DNA of 51,028 nucleotides from Bacteroidota bacterium (GCA_002862745.1 PKDX01000029.1:1-51028), one strand, 5' to 3'; shown: positions 18,218 through 25,511, counted from the stretch's first letter. Numbers and translations are program-made. The notes: a model not told the origin generated them from the letters alone.

Positions 18218-18358
18218 CTAGGCAGACTTCTCCTCTAAGTCAAAACTATCACAAGTGTTTTTGATGCTTACAATCATCTTGTGGATAGCACACATGTTTT
18301 CCGACTCAGAATGGTTGCTGCAGTTCACGCAGCTGTTGCTTAATTGTAAATTTTCCAT
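18218..18358 (-). CDS. 46-residue four-cysteine small protein
   Basis: An ATG at 18358 opens a 46-codon frame ending with TAG at 18218-18220. The product begins M-E-N-L-Q-L-S-N-S-C-V-N-C and has four cysteines in a C-x2-C-x9-C-x12-C pattern (Cys10, 13, 23, 36) plus His16 and His26. That suggests a tiny zinc- or iron-binding fold. The M-C-A-I-H-K and N-T-C-D-S-F segments match my recollection of short conserved proteins of unknown function in Flavobacteriales; I cannot confirm this by search. It has no signal peptide. It is divergent from feoB (140 bp apart) and reads towards the tRNA-Pro terminator. Confidence 0.7.
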   Translation of the reverse strand: MENLQLSNSCVNCSNHSESENMCAIHKMIVSIKNTCDSFDLEEKSA

Positions 18359-18497
18359 GACACTTTTTATTTAAAACGTGTTGGAGCGGTGATTTGTTTC
18401 ACTACTAGGCATCATCCTGATTAACCAAGGTGATTAAACAAGGGCATTATTGTTTGGATTCATTCTAATTAAGTGAGAAATTCGCAGTCAATTCAAC

Positions 18498-20618
18498 ATG
18501 GCAGCATCTCCTGATTCATATAAAATTGCTCTTTTGGGTAACCCAAACTCGGGGAAGTCTTCCTTGTTTAATGCGCTGACCGGCCTGAATCAGCAGGTAG
18601 GTAATTTTTCTGGTGTTACAGTTGATCGATTTAGCGGCATATGGAAAACGCGAAATCATGGGAGCCATCAGCTCATTGATCTACCCGGAGTATATAGTTT
18701 ACATCCTAAATCAATTGGGGAGCACGTCGTACGAGAAGTACTTCTTGACAAGAACCACGAAGATCATCCTGATTTGATAATCTATGTCCTGGATGCAAGT
18801 AACTTAAAGCGCAACTTGCTCTTAGCTACCCAGCTCATTGATCTAGATATTCCATTTCACATAGCCCTTACCATGAATGACATTGCGCATGACGAGGGGT
18901 ATTCAATTGACATCAAAGCACTGAAAGAAAGCTTAGGCGTTGAGGTGGTTTCAATAAACCCAAGGAGTAATCAGGGTGTTGAAGGCATTGAAGATCTGAT
19001 AAACACCAGGCCTAGTACTATGAGTATAGAGCCATTCGGGATACCCTCTTCTATGCACGCCCTACTACCTAACAAGACCCGATATGAAGCCTTCTTGCAC
19101 TTAACCAACATCTACTCTAACCCTTGGCTGAATGCTGAAGAACAAAAGAAAATGCAACAACTCACAGAAAATGAGCGGAATGCATTTAAACAGCTCAAGA
19201 CTTCAGACATTGAAGCGCGCTATGTGTGGATTGGTGAAAAGTTGGAACAATTCATAATACCCCATAGCGCAGAACGAAAGGCACAGCGAAAATCCAATCG
19301 GGTCGACAAGGTACTTACCCACCCTATCTGGGGAGGCGTAGCCTTAGTAGGTATCTTCTTTTTAGTCTTTCAATCGCTATTCTTCCTAGCCTCTTTCCCT
19401 ATGGATGGCATTGACTATCTAATGGGAGGACTCATTAAGTTTACAGCAGAAAGTTTACCATCAGGTCTCTTTAGTGATTTCATTGTAGAAGGAGTGCTAA
19501 GTGGCATAGCCGGTATTGTGATATTCCTTCCTCAAATCATGATTCTATTTGGGCTGATCACCATTCTTGAGGATACTGGTTACATGGCACGAGTAAGTTT
19601 CATCAACGATCGACTCTTTCGATACTTTGGTATGAATGGAAAGTCCACCATTCCCATTGTGGGCGGATTTGCCTGTGCTGTACCAGCCATCATGGCAGCT
19701 AGAAACATTGAGTCACGGAGGGAACGCTTGATTACAATGTTTATCACACCATTAATGAGTTGTTCGGCAAGATTACCTGTATATGTCTTTTTGATTGCCT
19801 TTGTGATTCCTGTGAGTGCCTCTTGGGGACCTTTCGGGCTCCAAGGCTTAGTGATGCTTGGATTATATCTCTTGGGATTGGTTTCAGCCTTCCCGATTGC
19901 CTATATCATGAATCAGTTTCTTAAAGACTCTACAGAACAAGAAGTCTTTGTGCTCGAGCTTCCAAAGTATAAATGGCCCAATCTAAAGTTGATCGGAACG
20001 ACCATGCTGGGTAAAGGCAAGGTATTCTTGATTGACGCAGGTAAGATAATTATGGTAGTATCTATAGCCTTATGGTTTCTATCATCCTTTGGTCCGCAAA
20101 AACAACGAGAGGCAATTCATAATCAATATGCGGCTGAGATAGAAGCCGCCCATTCTAGCACTAACCAAGCCAGTACTGATGCACTGATCCTTGATAAAGA
20201 AGCGGCGCTACTCGAAGCAAGTTATGCTGGAATCCTTGGAAAAACCATTGAGCCAGTTATGGAGCCCTTAGGAATGGACTGGCGCATGAGTATTGCGGTC
20301 ATTACCTCCTTTGCTGCGAGAGAGGTTTTTGTTGGATCGATGTCTACCATCTATGCAATTGATAGTGAGAATGCCGGAATCGGGGCCCTCCAAGACAAAC
20401 TCGCTAAGGAAACTAACCCAAAAACAGGTAAACCTCTTTTAAATAGGGCAAACTCTGTAGCAATACTATTATTCTTTGTTTTTGCCATGCAATGCATGTC
20501 AACCATGGCCATTATGCGGAGAGAGACCGGTGGATGGATCTGGCCCATTCTTCAATTTATAGTATTTGGTGGGATAGCGTATCTCTCAGGGTTTGCTGCC
20601 TATTACATCTTATCATAA
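18498..20618 (+). CDS. feoB: Ferrous iron transport protein B
   Basis: FeoB is the inner-membrane Fe(II) importer with a cytosolic G domain. The 706 residues start with G1 G-N-P-N-S-G-K-S-S (14-22), a N-F-S-G-V-T-V G2 region (36-42) and G3 D-L-P-G (61-64). The G4 position reads T-M-N-D (125-128) where most FeoB proteins have N-M-x-D. A helical spacer domain follows, then about eight membrane helices with two Gate (nucleoside-recognition) blocks: G-F-A-C-A-V-P-A-I-M-A-A-R with M-S-C-S-A-R-L-P-V-Y, and S-F-A-A-R-E-V-F-V-G. feoA lies on the opposite strand, overlapping this 3' end by 16 bp. Confidence 0.95.
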   Translation: MAASPDSYKIALLGNPNSGKSSLFNALTGLNQQVGNFSGVTVDRFSGIWKTRNHGSHQLIDLPGVYSLHPKSIGEHVVREVLLDKNHEDHPDLIIYVLDASNLKRNLLLATQLIDLDIPFHIALTMNDIAHDEGYSIDIKALKESLGVEVVSINPRSNQGVEGIEDLINTRPSTMSIEPFGIPSSMHALLPNKTRYEAFLHLTNIYSNPWLNAEEQKKMQQLTENERNAFKQLKTSDIEARYVWIGEKLEQFIIPHSAERKAQRKSNRVDKVLTHPIWGGVALVGIFFLVFQSLFFLASFPMDGIDYLMGGLIKFTAESLPSGLFSDFIVEGVLSGIAGIVIFLPQIMILFGLITILEDTGYMARVSFINDRLFRYFGMNGKSTIPIVGGFACAVPAIMAARNIESRRERLITMFITPLMSCSARLPVYVFLIAFVIPVSASWGPFGLQGLVMLGLYLLGLVSAFPIAYIMNQFLKDSTEQEVFVLELPKYKWPNLKLIGTTMLGKGKVFLIDAGKIIMVVSIALWFLSSFGPQKQREAIHNQYAAEIEAAHSSTNQASTDALILDKEAALLEASYAGILGKTIEPVMEPLGMDWRMSIAVITSFAAREVFVGSMSTIYAIDSENAGIGALQDKLAKETNPKTGKPLLNRANSVAILLFFVFAMQCMSTMAIMRRETGGWIWPILQFIVFGGIAYLSGFAAYYILS

Positions 20619-20839
20619 GTCGTAACGAGGATGCATTGAGCATCGACTTTACGGAGGGCAAGCTTTTGCGAGGCAAACTGAATGGCAATGGGATCACCAT
20701 ATGGTGCAATGTTTTCAATGAATACCTCTTCTCCTTCAACACAACCCATTTCGATTAGTGCATTGAGTCGATCTGCATCAACAATTTGCTTAATAACAGC
20801 CCGTTGGCCCTGCTTGAGTTCAGTGAGAGGTGTTAGCAC
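20603..20839 (-). CDS. feoA: Ferrous iron transport protein A, convergent with feoB
   Basis: FeoA is a small SH3-like cytosolic partner of FeoB. The 78-residue product carries the family signature: L-x-x-L-K-x-G-Q-x-A-x-I near the start, R-L-N-A-L-I-E-M-G-C-V-E-G-E-E-V, P-Y-G-D-P-I and L-A-L-R-K-x-x-A. The start is GTG at 20839; I find no in-frame ATG upstream before a stop. Normally feoA precedes feoB in one operon. Here it is on the other strand, tail-to-tail, and the two stop regions overlap by 16 bp. It follows ruvX on the same strand after a 151-bp gap. Confidence 0.9.
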   Translation of the reverse strand: MLTPLTELKQGQRAVIKQIVDADRLNALIEMGCVEGEEVFIENIAPYGDPIAIQFASQKLALRKVDAQCILVTTYDKM

Positions 20840-20990
20840 GACATTAAAGGTAAGGCAATTAAAATACTCATCCTATGTAGGGTAGTTATAGTTGTTACGA
20901 GCTGATAAATCATTTGTTCAGCGGCACACTTTTTGAGGGATTTATCTTCCCAACGGGAGGGGGTGGATCGGGTGCCTAGTTCAAAGCAAA

Positions 20991-21398
20991 CTAACGCTGC
21001 ATCCAAGACTGCAAAATAAGCACAGCACTTATCTTATCGATATTCTCGCGCTTTTGGCGGTCCTTTTTCTTGTATCCCGCCTGCACCAAAGTTTGTGAAG
21101 CCATTTTAGAAGTAAAGCGCTCATCCTCCTCATGAAACTCAATGTGAGGAAATGCCTTTTTGAGTTTTGCCTTACATCCTAAGATATCCTGATACAACTC
21201 TACAGGATTTCCATCCCGATGCATAGGTTTACCCAATATGATATGATTAACCTCCTCTTCGCTGCAATAGCGTATTACGTAATCAACAAGATCTTTAGTG
21301 GCCACCGTGTCAAGGGCTGTGGCAATGATATTTAAAGGATCAGTTACGGCAATGCCGCATCGCTTTTTACCATAGTCAATGGCTAGTGCGCGTGGCAT
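20991..21398 (-). CDS. ruvX: Putative pre-16S rRNA nuclease / Holliday junction resolvase-like RuvX (YqgF)
   Basis: This 135-residue RNase H-fold protein matches the YqgF family, which helps mature the 16S rRNA 5' end. It shows R-A-L-A-I-D-Y-G-K-K-R-C-G-I-A-V-T-D (Asp7 region), H-I-I-L-G-K-P in the middle, the F-H-E-E-D-E-R-F-T-S strand/helix with a catalytic acid, and a final D-K-I-S-A-V-L-I-L-Q-S-W motif. It starts 22 bp after rpmA on the same strand and may share the rplU-rpmA transcript. Confidence 0.93.
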   Translation of the reverse strand: MPRALAIDYGKKRCGIAVTDPLNIIATALDTVATKDLVDYVIRYCSEEEVNHIILGKPMHRDGNPVELYQDILGCKAKLKKAFPHIEFHEEDERFTSKMASQTLVQAGYKKKDRQKRENIDKISAVLILQSWMQR

Positions 21399-21420
21399 AA
21401 AGAAGTATTCAATGCAGAGA

Positions 21421-22017
21421 TTACTTAGTCTTTGCTTCAGCGGTCCACTTCGCCCACTTTGCAGGCGTAGTGATTTTGCCTTTCTCTGCTTCTAGAGCAG
21501 CAATTGCCTCCTCAGTCATAGCGGCAAGTTGAGCAAAGGAAGTGATACCTGCAGCATTCATTTTATCAGCCATTTTTGGACCAACACCTGCAAGTGCTGT
21601 TAGGTCATCTGCAGCAGCAGCTTTTGGAGCCTCTTTTTTAGCAGCCTTAGGCGCTTCTGCTTTCGGCTCAGCTTTCTTCGCTTCCTTCTTAGCGGCCTTT
21701 GGAGCCTCTACCACTTCCTCTTGTGCAGCCTTTACTGCATTTTGCATAGCTTCCTCTAATTCAGCTACAGGCTGGACGTGGATATATTTTCTGTTGTTTC
21801 GTTTTATTTCGAACTCTACAACACCATGGCGCTTAGCAAACAATGTATGATCTTTTCCAAGACCTACTCCAAGACCTGGGTGAAACTGAGTACCGCGTTG
21901 ACGTACTAGAATGTTTCCGGCTAAAACAAATTCACCTCCGAATTTCTTTACACCTAACCGTTTACTATGCGACTCGCGACCGTTTTTCGAACTACCTTGA
22001 CCTTTTTTATGTGCCAT
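21421..22017 (-). CDS. rpmA: 50S ribosomal protein L27 with a C-terminal helix-hairpin-helix extension
   Basis: Residues 1-86 are a complete L27, starting [14 protein letters not shown] and including [18 protein letters not shown] and G-K-D-H-T-L-F-A. L27 sits at the peptidyl-transferase centre of the 50S subunit. Standard L27 is about 85 residues; this frame continues to 198. Residues 87-137 form an Ala/Lys/Glu/Pro-rich, histone-H1-like linker. Residues 138-198 hold a helix-hairpin-helix domain ([20 protein letters not shown]). No stop or frameshift separates the parts. It follows rplU by 50 bp. Confidence 0.95.
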   Translation of the reverse strand: MAHKKGQGSSKNGRESHSKRLGVKKFGGEFVLAGNILVRQRGTQFHPGLGVGLGKDHTLFAKRHGVVEFEIKRNNRKYIHVQPVAELEEAMQNAVKAAQEEVVEAPKAAKKEAKKAEPKAEAPKAAKKEAPKAAAADDLTALAGVGPKMADKMNAAGITSFAQLAAMTEEAIAALEAEKGKITTPAKWAKWTAEAKTK

Positions 22018-22067
22018 GATTTAATTTTTTATTATTTCGTCTTGTTTGACTTTAAAACTTTCTGAAC

Positions 22068-22376
22068 TTACTTGATACCCTCGATAGCGATTTTGGTAAA
22101 TGCCTGACGATGTCCGTTTTTCACGCGGTATCCTTTGCGACGCTTCTTTTTGAACACAATCACTTTGTCCCCTTTAACGTGCTCAAGTACTTTGACTTTC
22201 ACCGAAGCTTTTTCCAACACAGGTTGTCCCAATTCGACTTTTCCGTCTTTGCTTTTCATAAGCACTTGGTCGAATGATACAGAGCTACCCTCGTCAGCCT
22301 CTAAGCGATGAACGAAGATTTCCTGACCCTTCTCAACTCGAAATTGTTGTCCTGCGATTTCCACTACAGCGTACAT
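22068..22376 (-). CDS. rplU: 50S ribosomal protein L21
   Basis: L21 binds 23S rRNA. The 102-residue product has M-Y-A-V-V-E-I-A-G-Q-Q-F-R-V, the V-I-V-F-K-K-K-R-R-K-G-Y basic stretch and G-H-R-Q near the end. The ATG at 22376 matches the family start; an ATG two codons earlier (22382) is also possible. It ends at normal length with no extension, whereas its neighbour L27 carries one. A strong Bacteroidota-type promoter lies just upstream. Confidence 0.95.
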   Translation of the reverse strand: MYAVVEIAGQQFRVEKGQEIFVHRLEADEGSSVSFDQVLMKSKDGKVELGQPVLEKASVKVKVLEHVKGDKVIVFKKKRRKGYRVKNGHRQAFTKIAIEGIK

Positions 22377-22396
22377 ATCCATAAAATTTTGGTCTG

Positions 22397-22426
22397 CAAA
22401 AATAGTGAATTATTCTGCTAATGCAA
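22397..22426 (-). promoter_or_regulatory. Bacteroidota-type promoter for rplU-rpmA
   Basis: On the minus strand, TTG (plus positions 22424-22426) is followed by exactly 19 bases and then TATTTTTG (22397-22404). This matches the -33 TTG / -7 TANNTTTG consensus of Bacteroidota housekeeping sigma. Transcription would begin about 10-15 bases before the L21 start codon. Confidence 0.65.
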
Positions 22427-22513
22427 GGAAAATAGGCGAAAGTGTATCATTTATTTTCCATTCACTCAAGGACATCTTTTCTATGCCGAAGAATCCTTTC
22501 CGCAATTCAGGCC

Positions 22514-23764
22514 TCAATTTTGAGCTAAGGCCCGCAGTCGTTGCCATAACGGAGGGTGTGAATAGGTCATTGAAACCACAAACCTATTGGGGTTCAGATT
22601 GGACAAATGCTCTACCGAAAGCTTCCGCAATGCACTAGCCAGCGCCTCCCCACTTGATGTCTCCTTAGCAAAGGCATCGGCCTCATACTCAAACTTTCGA
22701 GACAAGTAGGAAGACAAGTAGCCTGTAATCAATTGTAGAGGAGAATACATAAACCCAAAAATGAGAAGTGCCACAGGTAGGTTAATCGCAGGTAGATTGA
22801 GCATAGAAGCAATGAGGTCGCCATACCCAAAGGCAACGAGCTGAAATAATCCAAACACTAAACCAAGTTGTAATACTCCCGTTACCATCTGAATTGGAAT
22901 ATGACGTCGCTTGTAGTGCCCAACTTCATGAGCAAGCACAGCCAAAAGCTCATCGTCGTCAAATTTCTCAATAAGCGTATCGTACAACACAATGGTTTTT
23001 TGACGCCCAAGGCCTGTAAAGAAGGCATTGGCTTTATTGGAGCGCTTCGAGCCGTCCATCACAAAAATCTTCGTAACAGGAAAGTCTATACCCTGAGCAT
23101 ATTCCTCAATTTTCCTTTTCAGCGCGCCATCCTCCATAGGGGTAAGCTTATTGAACAGCGGCAGAAACAATCGAACATAAAGGCCTGACATTGATATAGA
23201 AAATAATGCCATAACAGCCCACCCTATCCACCAAAAATGCATTCCAATTTGCTCAAAAACCATAATCAAAAGGGATAATAACCCTCCACCGATAATGGCT
23301 TGCAACAGGGCTCCTTTACCTAAGTCAGCAAAGAACGTTCCCAAGGTCATGCGATTAAACCCATACTTCGCCTCGATGACAAAATTGCTGTACAAGGAAA
23401 AAGGAAGATTGATGATTGAGGATAAAACACCTAAAATGCCAAAAAACAACAACCCGGCACCTACAGGACTTCCACCAGCCCACGAAAGACTGTTTGCATA
23501 GAGCCAGCCGTACCAACCAAAAGCCAAGAAAGCAAAGGTCATGGCAAATGCAAGGCTTCGGCGTATCAAGCCTACTTTACCCCCTTCACTATGATATTGA
23601 CGTGCTTTCTCGTATTTATCATCATCGTAGAGTCCTTGAACCTCTTCAGGAATAGAAGCTTTTTTCCAGCTTTGAGCCGTGAGAAACTGCATGATTCGAC
23701 CCAACAAAAAGTTGAATGCAAGGATGGCCAGAATGGTGTAAAGAAGGTTTTCGGGAGTCATCAT
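22514..23764 (-). CDS. M48 family membrane metallopeptidase (CAAX prenyl protease 1 / Ste24-like)
   Basis: This zinc protease of the Ste24/HtpX clan is embedded in the inner membrane. The start is taken at the tandem ATG (23764/23761), giving M-M-T-P-E-N-L-L-Y; the longer frame to 23845 adds a non-family leader close to the tRNA gene. The 416 residues have several membrane helices in the N-terminal half and the zinc motif H-E-V-G-H (about 277-281) in L-A-H-E-V-G-H-Y-K-R-R-H. A second conserved block is F-E-Y-E-A-D-A-F-A, supplying the third ligand. Bacteroidota lack CAAX prenylation, so its substrates are probably membrane proteins under quality control; that is inference. Confidence 0.9.
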   Translation of the reverse strand: MMTPENLLYTILAILAFNFLLGRIMQFLTAQSWKKASIPEEVQGLYDDDKYEKARQYHSEGGKVGLIRRSLAFAMTFAFLAFGWYGWLYANSLSWAGGSPVGAGLLFFGILGVLSSIINLPFSLYSNFVIEAKYGFNRMTLGTFFADLGKGALLQAIIGGGLLSLLIMVFEQIGMHFWWIGWAVMALFSISMSGLYVRLFLPLFNKLTPMEDGALKRKIEEYAQGIDFPVTKIFVMDGSKRSNKANAFFTGLGRQKTIVLYDTLIEKFDDDELLAVLAHEVGHYKRRHIPIQMVTGVLQLGLVFGLFQLVAFGYGDLIASMLNLPAINLPVALLIFGFMYSPLQLITGYLSSYLSRKFEYEADAFAKETSSGEALASALRKLSVEHLSNLNPNRFVVSMTYSHPPLWQRLRALAQN

Positions 23765-23855
23765 GATGTTTCCAAAAGAGAAATTTAAAAGAAATACTCT
23801 ACAAAAGTCGTGAATTTCTACCTTTGTGCTTCGGCAACGCAGCAATGCATCCGAA

Positions 23856-23928
23856 GGGCGCGTAGCTCAGGGGTTAGAGCAGTTGACTCATAATCAATTG
23901 GTCGGGGGTTCAAATCCCTCCGCGCCCA
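23856..23928 (+). tRNA. tRNA with anticodon CAT (elongator Met or Ile2)
   Basis: GGGCGCG (23856-23862) pairs with CGCGCCC (23921-23927); discriminator A at 23928. The anticodon loop is C-T-CAT-A-A. The A-G-C-A-G...G-A-C-T-C-A-T-A-A-T-C...T-T-G-G-T-C pattern resembles E. coli tRNA-Ile2 (lysidine-modified) more than elongator Met, but I cannot settle this by eye. The last 17 bases are part of a 57-bp direct repeat copied downstream. Confidence 0.92.
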
Positions 23929-23968
23929 CAACCTTTTCCTGGCAACAGGATCTCTCACAAACGAGGAG
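23912..23968 (+). repeat. 57-bp direct repeat, copy 1 (tRNA 3' end plus 40 bp)
   Basis: This copy begins in the T-loop of the CAT tRNA, covers its last 17 bases and continues 40 bp downstream. It is identical over 57 bases to 24084-24140. It includes a small hairpin TCCTG-GCAA-CAGGA with a GNRA-type loop. The following 115 bp up to copy 2 contain no recognisable gene. Confidence 0.9.
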
Positions 23969-24083
23969 CCAACAAAGCTTGCTTAAGATGGCGAACGAAG
24001 TGGTGGGAGCATAATGCAACGCATTAAAAGATTGTATTCCTCCATTTAGCACTTAAGGGTTCTCTCGCTGATATTTTCTGAAG

Positions 24084-24140
24084 AAATCCCTCCGCGCCCA
24101 CAACCTTTTCCTGGCAACAGGATCTCTCACAAACGAGGAG
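24084..24140 (+). repeat. 57-bp direct repeat, copy 2 (orphan tRNA 3' end)
   Basis: This is a perfect copy of 23912-23968, shifted by 172 bp, without the rest of the tRNA. Similarity continues weakly for about 17 bases past both copies, and on this side reaches the last codon of the next gene. A tRNA-end repeat is what site-specific integration leaves, but a local duplication is also possible. Confidence 0.9.
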
Positions 24141-24150
24141 ACAGCAAAAC

Positions 24151-24819
24151 TTACCTCCAAGCGCTTCGTCCGAAGTTTATGTTATAAAGAACTCCGCCTG
24201 AGAAGTTCCAAAGACTAACTTGATTAAAATTGGTGAAGTAGTGGAAATGGCCCGTAAGGTTAAAGCGCCAGACAGGAAAAGTCATCCCGACCGAGGGAGA
24301 AAAGAGTGACTGTGGCAGCGCCGTGTAATCCGTAAGGAAAGCAGCACCGACACCTAAGTTTAAAAACTTAGCCAACATCACATCAATACTTAACCTTGAA
24401 TTAAAACTTAATCGCTCTTGCGTGTTTTGTGAAAAGGATAAGGGAGGAGCCGCGATAAACTCATACTTCAATCCAACTAAGTCACTCCAGGAACGATCTC
24501 TGAATTTTATACCGGCTTCCACATAACGCTCGCGTAAAGCGCGCTTGGGTCGCTCTTTGATCCCAAACTTTTTATAGATTCCAAAAGTAAAGTTGGAATA
24601 CATCGAACGTGAGGTTTCTTTGAAAACGCCATGTACTGTATTGGTTTTAAACAAATCCGTTGATATAGGATTAGAAAACATCTGATAACCGAACTTGAAA
24701 CACCAGTTGTATGGCTTGACTTGTATGTCATTATTGTTTGACATAGAATATGAGCTAGACTGCGCATAGGCAGAAAACGAGAGCACAGCAGCAAGCAAAA
24801 TCAAAAGAAATCCACGCAT
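24151..24819 (-). CDS. Hypothetical outer-membrane-type secreted protein
   Basis: The 222-residue protein begins with a signal peptide (M-R-G-F-L-L-I-L-L-A-A-V-L-S-F-S-A-Y-A-Q). The rest alternates hydrophobic and polar residues with many aromatics, as in beta-barrel outer membrane proteins (for example R-F-N-L-T-G-H-F-H-Y-F-T-N-F-N and the final Y-N-I-N-F-G). I cannot assign a family. Its stop codon lies 11 bp from the orphan repeat copy, and upstream is a truncated CobW-type gene, so it sits in a rearranged stretch. Confidence 0.7.
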   Translation of the reverse strand: MRGFLLILLAAVLSFSAYAQSSSYSMSNNNDIQVKPYNWCFKFGYQMFSNPISTDLFKTNTVHGVFKETSRSMYSNFTFGIYKKFGIKERPKRALRERYVEAGIKFRDRSWSDLVGLKYEFIAAPPLSFSQNTQERLSFNSRLSIDVMLAKFLNLGVGAAFLTDYTALPQSLFSPSVGMTFPVWRFNLTGHFHYFTNFNQVSLWNFSGGVLYNINFGRSAWR

Positions 24820-24940
24820 AATCCATAATTAGAGACTTAAATTATTAAAACTCTGCTCAATATTGAAGAATTTAACATAAGTGACTTCTTAACTCAAGAT
24901 ATAAATATTAGCTCCAGATGTTAAGAAATCAAAACTTACT

Positions 24941-25453
24941 TTAAAAGGGACGCTCTTCAGGGTCGTCGGTATCCGAAAATAAGTTTCGATCCATCAAGGT
25001 CTCAGGACTACCAAAGTCCTTGAAGAAATTAAAAGCATCGACTACCGTTACCATAGTATCGACATAACTAAACTGCGAAAGATCTATACCCTCTTCTTCA
25101 TGGACAAAAGAGAAGGTTTGTGCCACAGGAACTGGCTCACTAATACCCGTGCTTTCAATGAGTAGATAATCAAATCGCTCCTCTCGTGCAAGACGCTCTA
25201 CTTCTACGATTAAGTCTTCGCGAAGTGTGCAGCATATACATCCATTGCTCATTTCAACCAACTTCTCTTCTGTGCGGGAAAGCGTGTTTTCACTTTTGAC
25301 AAGCTCAGCGTCTACATTTACCTCGCTCATGTCATTTACAATGACTGCTACTTTCAGGCCTTCTTTATTGTGAAGGACATGATTTAATAAGGTGGTTTTT
25401 CCTGCACCAAGAAAGCCACTTAAGACCGTTACGGGTAGTTTTTTCTCAATCAT
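24941..25453 (-). pseudogene. 3'-truncated COG0523 (CobW/ZNG1-type) metal-chaperone GTPase
   Basis: The 170 residues match the N-terminal GTPase half of COG0523 proteins, which insert zinc or other metals into client enzymes. Walker [10 protein letters not shown] (13-21), the metal-binding G-C-I-C-C (71-75) and the G3-region E-S-T-G-I-S-E-P are intact. The frame then stops after a D-D-P-E-E-R-P-F stretch, about where homologues continue to the guanine-binding N-K-x-D motif and a roughly 200-residue C-terminal domain. Reading past the stop reveals no remnant in other frames. The gene is therefore probably inactive, or makes a short protein of changed function. Confidence 0.75.
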
Positions 25454-25470
25454 AATGGAATGGATTTTCC

Positions 25471-25511
25471 TTTGTAATACAAATGTACTTATAAATGCAA
25501 CATGGTTGCAA
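25471..25511 (-). promoter_or_regulatory. Promoter with two palindromes upstream of the truncated COG0523 gene
   Basis: On the minus strand TTG (plus 25509-25511) and TACATTTG (plus 25480-25487) are separated by 21 bases, close to the Bacteroidota consensus. Two perfect inverted repeats overlap it: TGCAAC-ATG-GTTGCA (25496-25510) at the -33 side and TTTGTA-A-TACAAA (25471-25483) at the -7 side. COG0523 genes are often repressed by Zur under zinc sufficiency, so one palindrome may be a Zur-type operator; that is inference. Confidence 0.4.

Noticed and set aside
21542-21850. 102-residue plus-strand ORF
   Set aside because: It is antisense to the Ala/Lys-rich tail of L27; low-complexity DNA leaves the opposite frame open by chance.
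23765-23845. N-terminal extension of the M48 protease
   Set aside because: The tandem ATG at 23764/23761 begins the expected membrane-helix start; the longer leader is charged and close to the tRNA.
23826-24014. Plus-strand ORF of 62 residues over the CAT tRNA
   Set aside because: It reads through the tRNA gene and the direct repeat; composition is not protein-like.
23969-24083. Possible mini-element or gene between the 57-bp repeats
   Set aside because: The 115 bp contain no ORF with a family match and no inverted ends of an insertion sequence.
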